Below, in pieces: positions 22,971 through 33,600 of a stretch of DNA of 64,000 bases. Below the pieces are notes generated by a model, which had not been told where the DNA came from, did not search any database, and saw nothing but the letters and a program-made list of their open reading frames with translations. The first letter of the stretch is position 1. Each line of letters starts with the position of its first letter. The stretch covers positions 992,001-1,056,000 of the forward strand of contig CP145409.1 in the NCBI GenBank assembly GCA_036867785.1, read 5' to 3'. The position numbers and the translations under genes were made by a program. This DNA is from Plasmodiophora brassicae. Its lineage: Eukaryota; Endomyxa: Phytomyxea; Phytomyxea; Plasmodiophorida.

Positions 22971-23172
22971 TCCGAGACGGGACACTCGCCGGGCGAACGT
23001 CTGCGGGGCGCTGCGGACAGTCCGCCACGGAGTCCGCGGCCAGTCCAGCGGTCTGCTTTGGAGCCGGCTCGCCGTCTCACTTTGGTTACTGTTAGTACCT
23101 ACCATGCATACAGACAGCCACGGCTGGGAAGCATATTGTATTCGAAGTGTGCACTTCGTTCCGAATGGCCGT

Positions 23173-25128
23173 TCATGGCACGCTGGCTCGGTTGAAGGTC
23201 GTAGATGACGTTCGTTTCGTGGATCGCTGTCGACGCGAGACGGTATTGAGGAAGGACAGGAGGAGCTTCACGGCGGATAGACCAGCTAACACGATCGATA
23301 CGACGACGAGCATTGCCCTTGGTGTGAACGGATCCTCAACGCTGGACAGGACGACGATCGCAATGGCGTTCATCGTTGCCCACATCAAAGCAACACAACC
23401 GATGCGATGTCTAGGGAGCACCCCGATTGAGAACGGCATTGCGGACAGGTACCGGCCTGGGAACGCGACCAGCTCATGGGGGAGCAGGACGGCCAGACTC
23501 AGTAGGCGACCATGTAGAGCAGCCAGTAACGTCGTCGCGAGAACGTACCACAGCCCACAAGCCACAATGGTGACGTCGGCGAGCTGGTCGTCGTATACGA
23601 AATGCAGGGCCGTCGTCGGGAAGCGACGCTTGAGCACAATATCCATGGCGGTTCTGGCGATTTCCGATCCTCGTGCGGCACCGTACTGCATGGCCCCCAG
23701 GACGAACAACGCAGGCATGATCCAGACCGATGCGAGCAGAGTGATACGAGGATGCACCGGCCGAGTCAACAGCGGGATTTGGCCAGCAATGACGAACGCT
23801 GCGGTGCCCATGAATGCCAGGGATACGATGACGTTTCGTTGGATAGACAAGAGCAGGCGCACGAAGGCCCAGATGACCGACAAGTTCAGGAGCCAGAGGA
23901 CGGCCTCGACGCGCGATACCATAGCCTCGAGCATGCCCGTTAACGTCCACTGCAGCAGGTCCCTGGTGAAGCTGGTGAGCAGGCGAGCTTTGTCGTTGCG
24001 CAGACTGCCGAAGGCTTCTTCCAACGTTTCGGGATCGGGCACCCGGACGATGTCGCCCGGTTCGAACGCGGTGACCCATTCAGGGCTTGGCGACGAACGA
24101 ACAATCGACACCCGCCTGACGTCGGGAGGCGCGCGACGTGCGGCCTGCCGGCGACCCATGGACTGTTCGACGATCCACCCGAACGCGTTCGACGCGATCA
24201 TGGGCATGGACATCCAGGTGGACCGAATCGAAACGGGCCGGGGCACCACGACGATTGCGTCCAGGTCGGTGCCGTCGGTCATGGCCGTCGTCAGCGTCGA
24301 CAGAGCATCGTCGGACACGATCGACCCGCACGGGATCGACACGGTCAGGGCCGGCCTCGCCTGATCTTGGAACGCGCGAATCGGGTTGAAGGATGCGCTC
24401 GCCGCTGCTCTCACGACAACCGCAACGGGCACATGATCCGGTTTCACGTTGTGTTCAATCTCCAGCGTCGTATCGCCTGCTCTCCCCGGTGGCGCCTTGG
24501 CGGCCGCGTTTGCACCCTCCGGGTTCGACAGCGTATCGAGGTACGCTCTGCGCTCGAACACGTGCGCCGTCGCCATCGTCTGCTCACTGAAGCATTTCGA
24601 TTGCAGGAGGCCCGCCTTCTCCAAGTACGCCACCGCTCTCGGTGCCACTGCAGGGCAGTCAATCACGACGAGCACGTCGCTGCAGGTCGTCTGCTCGAAG
24701 GCCATCGTATAACGTATGGCGTCCGCCAGGCTTGCCATGGTGCCGCTGATCGGGGCACTAGACTGTAGGACGCGGACCACGACCATCAGTTCGACCTTGC
24801 GGCCGGCCGCGACGACACGCGGCCGGAAACGATTGATACTGCATTCGTCGACGCGCGAGTAGCGAAGCCCCTCCTGATCTGATGACGGTTCCTGGGGCGG
24901 TGGTGCGACGACCGGCGCTCGTTTCAAAGGTGCCGCCAGTGGGTAGAACGGCACCACCGGCCACTGCCCGGAGCGGGCTCGACGACGACACCACGGCAGG
25001 CGTGGCGCGTGCCGCTGCTCTGGACCGGCGGCCAGGTACGGCGCCCTGGGCACGCACCCCGACGACCAGTCGGTGCGCTCCAGACGCGCCGCCACGCTCG
25101 CCAGATCGCTTCGTAACGACGGCTGCAT
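23173..25128 (-). CDS. Divergent chitin-synthase-like multipass membrane protein
   Basis: A single exon of 651 residues. The N-terminal half resembles the GT2 core of fungal-type chitin synthases in order but not in key residues: LADAIRYTMAF, DVLVVIDCPAVAPRAVAYLE and FNPIRAFQDQARPALTVSIP (where chitin synthases have a SHRW...N.FG..L.P stretch and a following lD.GT). Then come PMIASNAFGWIVEQ and EEAFGSLRNDKARLLTSFTR in place of the QRRRW box. The C-terminal half has about seven hydrophobic helices (for example FVRLLLSIQRNVIVSLAFMG). I read it as a degenerate relative that probably lacks synthase activity. It could also be an unrelated multipass protein. The first ATG in frame is 25128. Confidence 0.45.
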   Translation of the reverse strand: MQPSLRSDLASVAARLERTDWSSGCVPRAPYLAAGPEQRHAPRLPWCRRRARSGQWPVVPFYPLAAPLKRAPVVAPPPQEPSSDQEGLRYSRVDECSINRFRPRVVAAGRKVELMVVVRVLQSSAPISGTMASLADAIRYTMAFEQTTCSDVLVVIDCPAVAPRAVAYLEKAGLLQSKCFSEQTMATAHVFERRAYLDTLSNPEGANAAAKAPPGRAGDTTLEIEHNVKPDHVPVAVVVRAAASASFNPIRAFQDQARPALTVSIPCGSIVSDDALSTLTTAMTDGTDLDAIVVVPRPVSIRSTWMSMPMIASNAFGWIVEQSMGRRQAARRAPPDVRRVSIVRSSPSPEWVTAFEPGDIVRVPDPETLEEAFGSLRNDKARLLTSFTRDLLQWTLTGMLEAMVSRVEAVLWLLNLSVIWAFVRLLLSIQRNVIVSLAFMGTAAFVIAGQIPLLTRPVHPRITLLASVWIMPALFVLGAMQYGAARGSEIARTAMDIVLKRRFPTTALHFVYDDQLADVTIVACGLWYVLATTLLAALHGRLLSLAVLLPHELVAFPGRYLSAMPFSIGVLPRHRIGCVALMWATMNAIAIVVLSSVEDPFTPRAMLVVVSIVLAGLSAVKLLLSFLNTVSRRQRSTKRTSSTTFNRASVP

Positions 25129-25398
25129 GTGGGCGACCGGATACCTACACACTGTCCTACGGTCGACGACGGACGGGCGAATCCATCGGCCAGTAACGTA
25201 GCCCTGACGCGCTGCTGCTTCATTCGACCAACACCACCCCCGAACTGGCCGAAGTACGTTCGGGCGCGTGCGTCACGCGTCGACGGGCGTGATGTCAACC
25301 AGGGCGTCGCCGTTGACATCACGTCGCGGCCGGTTCCGGTGCCGAAATTCGTCAGTGGGCCAGGCGGCCGGATCGCCGACCATTGTTTAAACGTGCCC

Positions 25399-26559
25399 AT
25401 GGCGTCGACGGCGGTCTGTTCGCGTTTGCTGCTGCTGCTTGTGACCGTGTCGGTGACCTGCCTGGCCCATGAGAATCAGGCAGACGAATGCCCGATGATG
25501 ACGAGGCAGGCGCCGCCACCGCAACCGATACCAGGGCTTCGCATCTCGAAGTACGCACCCGGGTTCGCCGCGGCACGCACCGCCGCACCCGCCGCTGCCT
25601 ACGAACCGGCCCCGGTGACGACCCAGGCCACCGTCCCACCTGCTGCTGCCCAGGAGACCTACACGCCGATCCGTCCGATGCCACCCCCGGCCGTTGCGTC
25701 GTACAAGCCGATCAGGACGGCGCCGCCAACGCCCCCGCCGACCCAGAAGACGTACCGGACGATCCCGACAACGGCGCCCGCGTACGTCGTCCCCAAGCGA
25801 CGCCCGGCGCCGATGTACGCCCAGGCACCGTCGACGTACGCGTCGACACCATCGCGCCCACAGGAGCCGCTGTATACGCGACAGGCGCCTTCCGGCGCCC
25901 CTGTCGAGACCGTCATCATGGTCCCGATGGTTCGCAAACGCATGGAGCGAATCATGAACGGCAACAACCCGAACTCCAACGTCAACGTTAACAACGTCAA
26001 CCAGAACAATGTGAACGTTGACAACGTGAACGGCAAGGTCAACAACCCGAACGGTGGCGCCAACGTCAACAACGTCAACCAGAACAACGTGAACGACAAG
26101 GCCAACAACCCGAACGGGGGCGCCAACGTCAACAACGTCAACGTCAACAACGTGAACCGGAACGATGTTAACGTTGACAACCAGAACGTCAGCAACGTGA
26201 ACCAGAACACGGCCAACAACGCGAACCAGAACACGGTCAACCAGAACACGGTCAACCAGAACACGGTCAACCAGAACACGGTCAATCAGAACACGGTCAG
26301 CAACGCCAATCGGAACAGTGTCAGCGTGAACAACGTCGACGTGCAGAACCTGAACAACCTGACTGCGTTGACGCGGGACGTGCTGATGAACGATCAGAAC
26401 GGCAACGGTCGGCACCAGCACGGTGGGGATTCAACCGTGTTCGTGAACCAAACGGAGTCGCGTGTCACGGTCGACAACGGTGGCGCCGTCAGGTCATCGT
26501 CGTCGTCGATGGCGACGCGGACCAGTGGTGGGAAGACAGTTGTCCTGTCGTCGACATGA
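25399..26559 (+). CDS. Secreted Pro-rich/Asn-rich repeat protein
   Basis: A single exon of 386 residues. It begins with a clear signal peptide (MASTAVCSRLLLLLVTVSVT, cleavage near CLAHE). Residues about 30-180 are Pro/Thr/Ala/Tyr-rich with repeated YxPIR or YKPIR. Residues about 190-320 are built from short N-V-N repeats (VNNVNQNNVN, PNGGANVNN and a perfect run of VNQNT units). The tail is Ser/Thr-rich. Regular Asn every two or three residues, alternating with Val, suggests a beta-solenoid or amyloid-like wall or spore-coat fibre, but I recognise no family. The ATG at 25399 is chosen because it starts the signal peptide; the open frame extends upstream without one. Confidence 0.7.
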   Translation: MASTAVCSRLLLLLVTVSVTCLAHENQADECPMMTRQAPPPQPIPGLRISKYAPGFAAARTAAPAAAYEPAPVTTQATVPPAAAQETYTPIRPMPPPAVASYKPIRTAPPTPPPTQKTYRTIPTTAPAYVVPKRRPAPMYAQAPSTYASTPSRPQEPLYTRQAPSGAPVETVIMVPMVRKRMERIMNGNNPNSNVNVNNVNQNNVNVDNVNGKVNNPNGGANVNNVNQNNVNDKANNPNGGANVNNVNVNNVNRNDVNVDNQNVSNVNQNTANNANQNTVNQNTVNQNTVNQNTVNQNTVSNANRNSVSVNNVDVQNLNNLTALTRDVLMNDQNGNGRHQHGGDSTVFVNQTESRVTVDNGGAVRSSSSSMATRTSGGKTVVLSST

Positions 26560-26630
26560 TCGCCGTCTGCTCGATAAACATCTTCTTATTGGTTCCGCTG
26601 CAATCATACTGCTTGCTGTGTATACGAGCG

Positions 26631-28169
26631 TTATCGCACGCTGGCCGGTACCCATTGTCGAGTCTGGCGGTCGAATCGGCTATCGCACCGTGACGTCTGG
26701 ACGCCGTTCGCGAAGTCCAGGCCGGCAAATTCGAGATAGTCGTCGAGTGTGTAGATGGTCCCCATGCCCAGGTAGTCGATCTCGTCGTCCTTCTCGGGTC
26801 GCTGCTGCGTCTGCCCCAAGAGGTAGTAGACGCGCGCCATTGTCCTCTCCTTCTGCGCCGCCAAATCGCTGGGATCGTTCTCCCAGAACACGTTATGCGT
26901 CCTGCCCCCGTATCTGTGTGCAACAACGTTCGTCGTTGGCGCATAGAATTCGAACCCTATACGTGCGACCCGGTCAGCACGGCGACAACGGGGCGCCACA
27001 ATCACCAACCTGATGTCCACAATCGTGCCGCTAGCAGAAGCTCTTCGCCCTGGAAAAGACGGCCCAGATACCGATCTGCATAGGATTAAGGCGCGGGAAT
27101 TCGGCATCAGGTAGCGACCCTGACCTGGAGGAGCAGCCGACAGGATTCGACTGGAGCCAAAGAAGAACCCGGCGCCAAGGAACGTTCCGACGCAGGACGT
27201 CTCTGCTGGCAGTCGGTTTCGTTTATGGCACTCCCCACCTACAGTCATGAATCAGGACGACAAGCAGCACCAAAACCATCCATTTCTGACATTCTTGCAT
27301 GATCAGCCCGGGAGGGGCCCCGCCACCGAAATGACCTTTACAGAGCCATGGGATCGCACCGCCGTTATCGCCCAGGGACGTCTCCTAAGCGAGATCTGGT
27401 TCAACGTTGTCTCCTGGATGATGCGACGTATGTGTGTGTGTGTGTGTGGTACCTCGGCGACGGGATAGTGTGTGACGATGGCGTTCGCAGGCAGGCGGCC
27501 CATCATGTTGAGGAGGATGGCATCCCAGTCCTGGATGAATCTCGTATGGGCGTCGACGCTGAAATAGTACCGTTCGCCGTCCCAGAGCTTGCTGGCCAGG
27601 TATCGGGCCGTGTTGGGCCCATCCGAGACGCGTGCGTCCCGCTCCACGAGGCGGATCTGTTGCATGAAGTCAATAAACCAGCTTGGCAGATGACCTCCTC
27701 GTGAAACCCAAACCCTTGCTTTCCATCGCTCGTCAACTCCATCGATGCAGGGCCGATCGACTTTGCCGGCGATCTGATCGACGAGACCAACGGTGACAAG
27801 GTCAGGTCGGTGCGCACGACGGAACAAGTTGTTGATGGTTTCGGGACAGTCGTCATCGCGATAGGAAGGTACCGCGACGAAGATCGTCGGGATGGTAGTC
27901 GACCGGGCGGCCTGCATCCTGGGTGCAATCCGTTGCAGGTAATCTGGGACGCGTTCCTCAACGAACGGGAACGTTTGATTCAGGCGATAATGGCATTGGA
28001 AGGGCCATATTGCCGGTGATCGTGATACGAACCCGATTGGTAAACTGTCGAGACCCTGTCCCAACCATACCTGCACGGCAAGCATCGCCCCACAGATAAC
28101 GGCCAGGCCCGCCATCAGGGCTCGGCGTCGTTTCCAACGCCGATCTGCGCCTGTCTGCCGGTACAGCAT
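26631..28169 (-). CDS. Skp1-type hydroxyproline N-acetylglucosaminyltransferase (PF11397 family)
   Basis: About six exons. The N-terminus is a type II signal anchor (RRRALMAGLAVICGAMLAVQ). The catalytic start has TIFVAVPSYRDDDCPETINN and the DxH nucleotide-sugar site YYFSVDAHTRFIQDWD. After an intron with a (CA)n/(GT)n run near 27427 come IPWLCKGHF and GTFLGAGFFFGSSRIL. Two splices then give DRYLGRLFQGEELLLAARLW and TSGFEFYAPTTNVVAHRY, which follow the family exactly (GEE, AxRLWT.G, FYAP...H.Y). Dictyostelium Skp1-GnT1 adds GlcNAc to hydroxyproline of Skp1 in the cytosol. The predicted membrane anchor here suggests a secretory-pathway role instead. The first ATG in frame is 28169. The 28170-28512 gap holds nothing I recognise. 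Confidence 0.85.
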
Positions 28170-28512
28170 GGCCGTCTCGGTCACAGCAACGCCTGCATCC
28201 AGTAGTAGTACGGCAACGCCCGATAGTGATGTATCCCCCTGGGCGCAGCCATCAGGTGGGCACTGTTACAGGAACGGTACCGCCTTGGTAGATGATGCCG
28301 TCGGATTCAGCAGACGGGTTACAAATGGCCCATCCATCGCGTATTTCCTCATCTGCGGAAACGTGCGATATCACATGGGGCACATTGATGGGTTCCGAGT
28401 TCCGGGTGCTGTTGCCAGGCCCAGCAGAGGGCGCCGGTGGCGGAGCTCGCAACTCCGCCGGCGGGCGGCGACGACATCAGCCACAGTCTGTCCCAGACGA
28501 CGGGTGCGGTGG

Positions 28513-28998
28513 ATGTCATCCGAGGAGGACAAACGGGCCAAGCGCTCGCAGATTGTGTCCACCATCAATGCCAGGCTGACGGAATCCGGCGAGAGGGACC
28601 AGTATGCCTGCGTCGATCGCCGGGCGCGCTGCCGAACGCTGAGTTCGTTCGTAGGTTGAAGGAGTTGCTGCGAGCCAGATTAGTAGAGGTATATATAAGA
28701 GCGTGTCCAGGCCAGGCGGCCCCGTGAACCCAATGCACAACGTCGTATAGTGCGGATGGAAAGACGCGCTCACTGTCCACTGCGAGGAGCTGATCAAGCG
28801 GAAGGGGTTAGAGAAGATGACGATCGATGACCTCGTCAAGGAAATCACGCCACTTGGACGATGTCAGTGTCGTGACACTGGGATGGATCCCGTCATGAGG
28901 ATAAGCCACTTAATTCCTTGTCAGCCTCCGTACCGGAAACCGTCAGGATGGAATTGCTCCAACGAATCCGAAAGTTCTTGGCAACGTCGCCGCAATAG
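28513..28998 (+). CDS. ENY2: ENY2/Sus1, SAGA deubiquitinase and TREX-2 subunit
   Basis: Four small exons (28513-28601, 28655-28688, 28751-28862, 28925-28998; the second is only 34 bases) give 102 residues, against 101 in human. The product follows ENY2 throughout: [67 protein letters not shown] and QRIRKFL. ENY2 forms a helical clamp in the SAGA deubiquitinase module and in TREX-2 at the nuclear pore, linking transcription with mRNA export. The introns are 53-62 bases. No single exon is long enough to look like a gene alone. Confidence 0.96.
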
Positions 28999-29044
28999 CT
29001 TTGTGTAAAATAGCACGTGTGCATTATAACTACTGATGTATGGG

Positions 29045-30428
29045 CTATTCCAACTGGACAGCGCCGTATGGAACGTTTGATGGTCGCAGCGTCAGTTCGC
29101 CTCGGAGGTCGCGCTCCATCATCTCCTTGAGCTTCTCGCCGCGCATGCCCCGACCCATGAGGTGGCTTAGCTTTGTGACGCATGCCTCGACCGTCATGTC
29201 GCGGCCGTTAATGAGATCCAGGGCCAGCAGTTGCTGTCCAGTCGAGTATGAGCTCAGGTTGATGCTCCCCTTACGACCTACGTACAATAGTCAGCGTGAT
29301 GAAACCCAGAAACGTGTTGGCGTCAGTACACTGTGAAGCGACGACTATCTCGGCGCCTTTGGCTTTCAGTGCAGATAACGCTGAGATGAACGATCTGTTG
29401 GAGTGGTCAGGGGCGTTTCCGGCTCCATACAGCATCAGGACAACGCCGACAGCTTCGTTGTCTTTCGGCACAAGTCGTTCCAGCAGAGTGTCGTCGAATC
29501 CGGGCACCAGCCAGACAACGAGGATGTTGGAGAACAGTTTCGAATACACCCGAAGTGGTTGCCGAGGCATTGACCGAACCTTATCACTTAGTCGGACAGT
29601 GCACCCAAACGTCGCAAGCGGCTCATGATTGGGCGACTCGAACGCTGACGAGCCCCAGTTATCCTTTTTCTTTGTGCGGTTGGCTCTGAAGAGTTCATTG
29701 TCGAATAGAATGCCTTAAGGCAATACAACGTCAGTATAAACACCGGCGGCGTCCAATCGCGATGAACCTACAGACTTCAGGCACTGACAAGTGACCGGCA
29801 ACCAACAACCCGACTGTTAAGTGGCGTCGCGCATCAGTATACGCTCGAGACAACGGAATCTGAGAGCCAGTAAATATTATCGGCTTCGAGCTGTTTGACC
29901 ATGTTCAGTACGGGAAGGCAAGCGCGCGCTGTATCCGCATCCATACAGGTTTGCAAACGCGAATGAGACACAAGACGCGGTGTACGCCATCGTATCGGTG
30001 CCCATCAAGACGAGGAATCCACTATATCGGTCATATGCCTGATGAACGCACATTAACACCCAGACGCGTGTGTGCATGCAAGCGCATTTCCACCTCCTCG
30101 ATCTGCCGAATCAGAGTCAGCCATAGCTCCGGCCGCATGTTCGTGCTGTCAATCAGCGGCTCCCACTCAATGACATCGTACTTGGGCACTATCGCAGTTA
30201 CAATCAGGGCAAACGTAGCCGAGTGCGACAGCGACAATCAACCGGACACTTGGACTGGTTGAACGAGTACACGTGTGGCAGCGCCGACATGACGAACCCT
30301 TTGCGGGGCTCCAGCGACCCCTGGGCGCCCGACTCGAACATACATATCGTGCCGCCCGTGCATATGATCAGGACCTTCGCGGTCGACGCATCGTCAGGCA
30401 CGTCCCGGGCGGGCAACTCCAACTCCAT
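29045..30428 (-). CDS. L-asparaginase, type I (ASPG/AnsA-like)
   Basis: Multiple exons. The N-terminus has the first catalytic motif VLIICTGGTICMFESG (nucleophilic Thr in TGGTI). The next blocks are YDVIEWEPLIDSTNMRPELW and the second motif GFLVLMGTDTMAYTAS (GTDT). Later exons give VVWLVPGFDDTLLERL, GVVLMLYGAGNAPD, EIVVASQCTDANTF and the end block STGQQLLALDLINGRDMTVEA. The enzyme hydrolyses asparagine to aspartate and ammonia. The motif set and spacing match the cytosolic bacterial type I/animal ASPG branch, without signal peptide and without the C-terminal ankyrin repeats of the animal protein. Exon limits in 29300-30200 are approximate. Confidence 0.9.
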
Positions 30429-30637
30429 CGCCGTCGCGGCCCTTGGCCCCGTTTTGGCGCGGGACGCGGGACGCAGGCCCCAGCGCAACTCGGCCGTGGT
30501 TCAGCTGCAACTCCGCGGTGCAGCTTCCGAGTGCTGAACCCGCATTCGACGGACGGTGATCGGGATGGCCGGGGATGGGATGGGATGCGGCCTCTCGTGG
30601 GCAGTAGTGCACTGACGGGGTGGGTCCGCGCGAGCGC

Positions 30638-33600
30638 ATGTCGACGGCGGCGTTCCCGTCGGCCTGCGCTGGGCCGAACGATGACCTGCAGGCGTTGGTC
30701 AACTACTTTGGCCAGCGGGAGTATTTCCGGCACGTCCAGGCGGCGTGCGAACACGCGCTGCAGCGCCCTGGGCCGACCGGGCGCATGTCCAGGGAGAAGG
30801 TCAAGTTCTGGAGAAGCATTGCTATAATTCAACAAGGCATGTCAATGGCTGTCTGGTGCGACGATATCGCGTAGCGCTGAACGTCGTTGCCCGGCTAGGC
30901 GGTGACACCTCTGACGCCATATCGGACCTACAATCGCTTCAGAACGCCCCTGCTCTGAATCTTGCTGTCACCGCCGCTCTTGTCAGCATCATGAAACGAT
31001 CCGGTTCGTGATTCGTGGTATACGCCCGTTCCCGTATATTGAAGCGCGAACGCATCAGACTCCGAATCCGTTGCCGACCTCAAGCAACAGTTGAAGTCAT
31101 CGTCCAGGACGGTATGTCTGACGCGTAATGGACTCATGAGCGCCGTCCCGTAAGTGAACGCTCCAACGCCGTCCAGAAAGACACGGAGACGCTGCTGACA
31201 GCCGCGAATTATTTCTGGCTAACGGGGAAGCACCAGCAGGCCAGGCAGTGCCTGGACCGGGTACTGGGCGACAACGCGAACCAGATGGATGCGTTGGTCC
31301 TGATGGGCTGGGTTAACGTCACCTGTGGCGACGACCAGCTTGCTCAGAAGAGCGTTACCTATTTCAATCAAGCATTTACTGTGCTGGGTGAAGGGCGCCC
31401 TCCTATTGATGCAAGTCGCGTTTACTGCACCCGTATGCCACATCTAAATTCCCTTGACAGCTGCTTCTCGGGCGAGCCAAATGGTACGAGATCAGCCAAC
31501 GTCTGAAACTAGCCGACGACCACATCAACATGGTGCTCGCAACCGAGACGTGGTTTGCTCCTGCGGCGGTGGAGAAGGCGCGCATGCAACTGGCGCTCAA
31601 AATGCCTGAGGACGCAGCCGAAACCGTCCAACGAATTCTGAAGAACGACCCTGTCAACGTGGACGCCCTGGTAATCCGGTGCTTCCGTAGACGCTATCCG
31701 AAACATGACGGATGATCCGCTGTGGCAGTTCATCTCGACGCTTCTCACGTTGACTCGGGGCAGTGACACCGCGCGCTCTGCCCTGTTGGCCCAGAATTTG
31801 CTCAAATCTGTGCAAGCCAGCGAGGGCCGCAACGCCAACCTATTCTACAGTATCGCACGATTGCTATCCCGTGCGTGCTCGAAGGACAAGACCATTTTAG
31901 ACATTGCGTTCGTGGTTCGGGCAAATGCTGATTGCGACGACAGCTTAACGATGATGCTACCAGGGGTTCGTTTATCGACGTGGCGGTTCGCCTGAACCCG
32001 ACGAGCAGTGCAATCAGAACCGAGCAGGCGTACGTGCAATTCCAGCGTGACGACATCACCGCGTCCCTCCAGTCGTACAGCGAGGCGTCGCAGCTCGACG
32101 AGGGGAACACGGCCGCCATCAACGGGATGATCCGCTGCAAGATCGCCCGCGGGCAGTTCGACGATGCCGCCCATGAGCTCGACTTCCTCAGTGAGATTCA
32201 GGTAGGGGGCCTTGAGCTGAGGCTTGTCCCAGATTCGACTAACAGCATTGCAGAAGGACAGTGATGAACGGTCCGAAGCGAACGTGGAGATGCACATACT
32301 GAAGGGCCTTATGGCGAAGCGTCGAGGTGTGAATGGTACAGATCAAGCCAGACAGTTCTTCGTACGAGCTCTGTCGGCTCACCGCGGCCGACTCGAAGAG
32401 GTTCTTCGACAGCCGTAGGGAACCCTGCGCCTGGCCATTCTGATCCTGGACGACAGGTGAAGCTCACGCCCGAGTACATCGTGGCGTACAATGTGGATAT
32501 GGTGATGGATGTGATCGAGGAGATCCTCGACGGCGAATGTTCGTCACCCCGACTCGAAACGGACCCGCTTCGGCCAACGTTGAGTTTGTCCTGCGACCTC
32601 CTCCAAGAAGTGTTGGCGATTGTTCCCGGCGCGATTCGACCCCACATCATGGTGGCGCGCGCCCTCTTCCTCGACGGGAAGTTCACCGTCGCCGAAACGT
32701 CGCTGAAAGCCGCGAACCGGATTGATCCTCGACTGACCGAATCGCGACTGATGCGAGCTCAGATCGAGCTTCTGCGACAGAACTGGGGCGAGGCCGCTGA
32801 CGCTCTCGAAGAAGCCCTCAGCCTTGATTTCAATGTGCGGCACACGGCCAAGTACCACATCATCCAGACGCAGCTGCTGGAAGCGAAGGGGTCTGCGGAC
32901 GAAGCCCTGTCCCTGGTGCAATCGGCGATGAACCTTCCTGGCGTACGGCACGTATCGCCACGATCCCCGGTCGCAATCCACGACCGGGCCACTCTGTACC
33001 TTCTTGCTGCCCAGTTGCACGCCAGGCACAACCGCGCGCCTGAAGCCGCCAAGCTCCTACAGGACGCCCGCAATGAGTTTGAGTCCACCCCCGAATACGA
33101 TCGCATTCTCATTGCAGACGCTGAGATCGCTGCCAGCTGCCGATCGGACGGTCAGTCGTTTGTGTCTTGTCGGCGCCATTGATCTGAGCTCTGTGTAGTG
33201 GAAGCCGCTTTGAGGATGCTGCGGAAGGTGCCCGCCCAGTCTCCCTACCTATCGCGAGCCAGAATCGCCATTGCGAATCTGTACCTCGAGCATCGTCGTA
33301 ATCGCCGCGAGTACGTCAAGTGCTTCGAGGAGATGGCGGCGGCCGACCCGCGGTCTGTGCACGCGCTACGCCTGCTTGGCGAGGCACATCTACGCGTTCA
33401 GGACCCACAGAAGGCAATCTCCGCGTTCGAGGCGGCCATCGATTTGGCGATCGGGACCGGTGAACCGGTCGACCCCGTTATGGTCAACAAGATCGGCGTG
33501 GCGCTCGTCACTTGCCATGAGTATGAACGTGCGCTGATCTACTACGAGACCGCCATCGCGGAAGGCCGAGGAAGCAACCTGTCGCTGAGCGTCGACCTGG

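Noticed and set aside
25387-26421. 344-residue open frame antisense to the Asn-rich protein (repeats of VDVVNV/VLVDRV)
   Set aside because: It is the mirror of the repeat DNA. The sense strand has a signal peptide and its own start, and the antisense has neither.
26462-27013. Plus-strand frame of 183 residues
   Set aside because: It is antisense to the last exons of the GlcNAc-transferase, which splice to give conserved family blocks.
28516-28848. Minus-strand frame of 110 residues
   Set aside because: It is antisense to ENY2, whose four exons match the family residue by residue.
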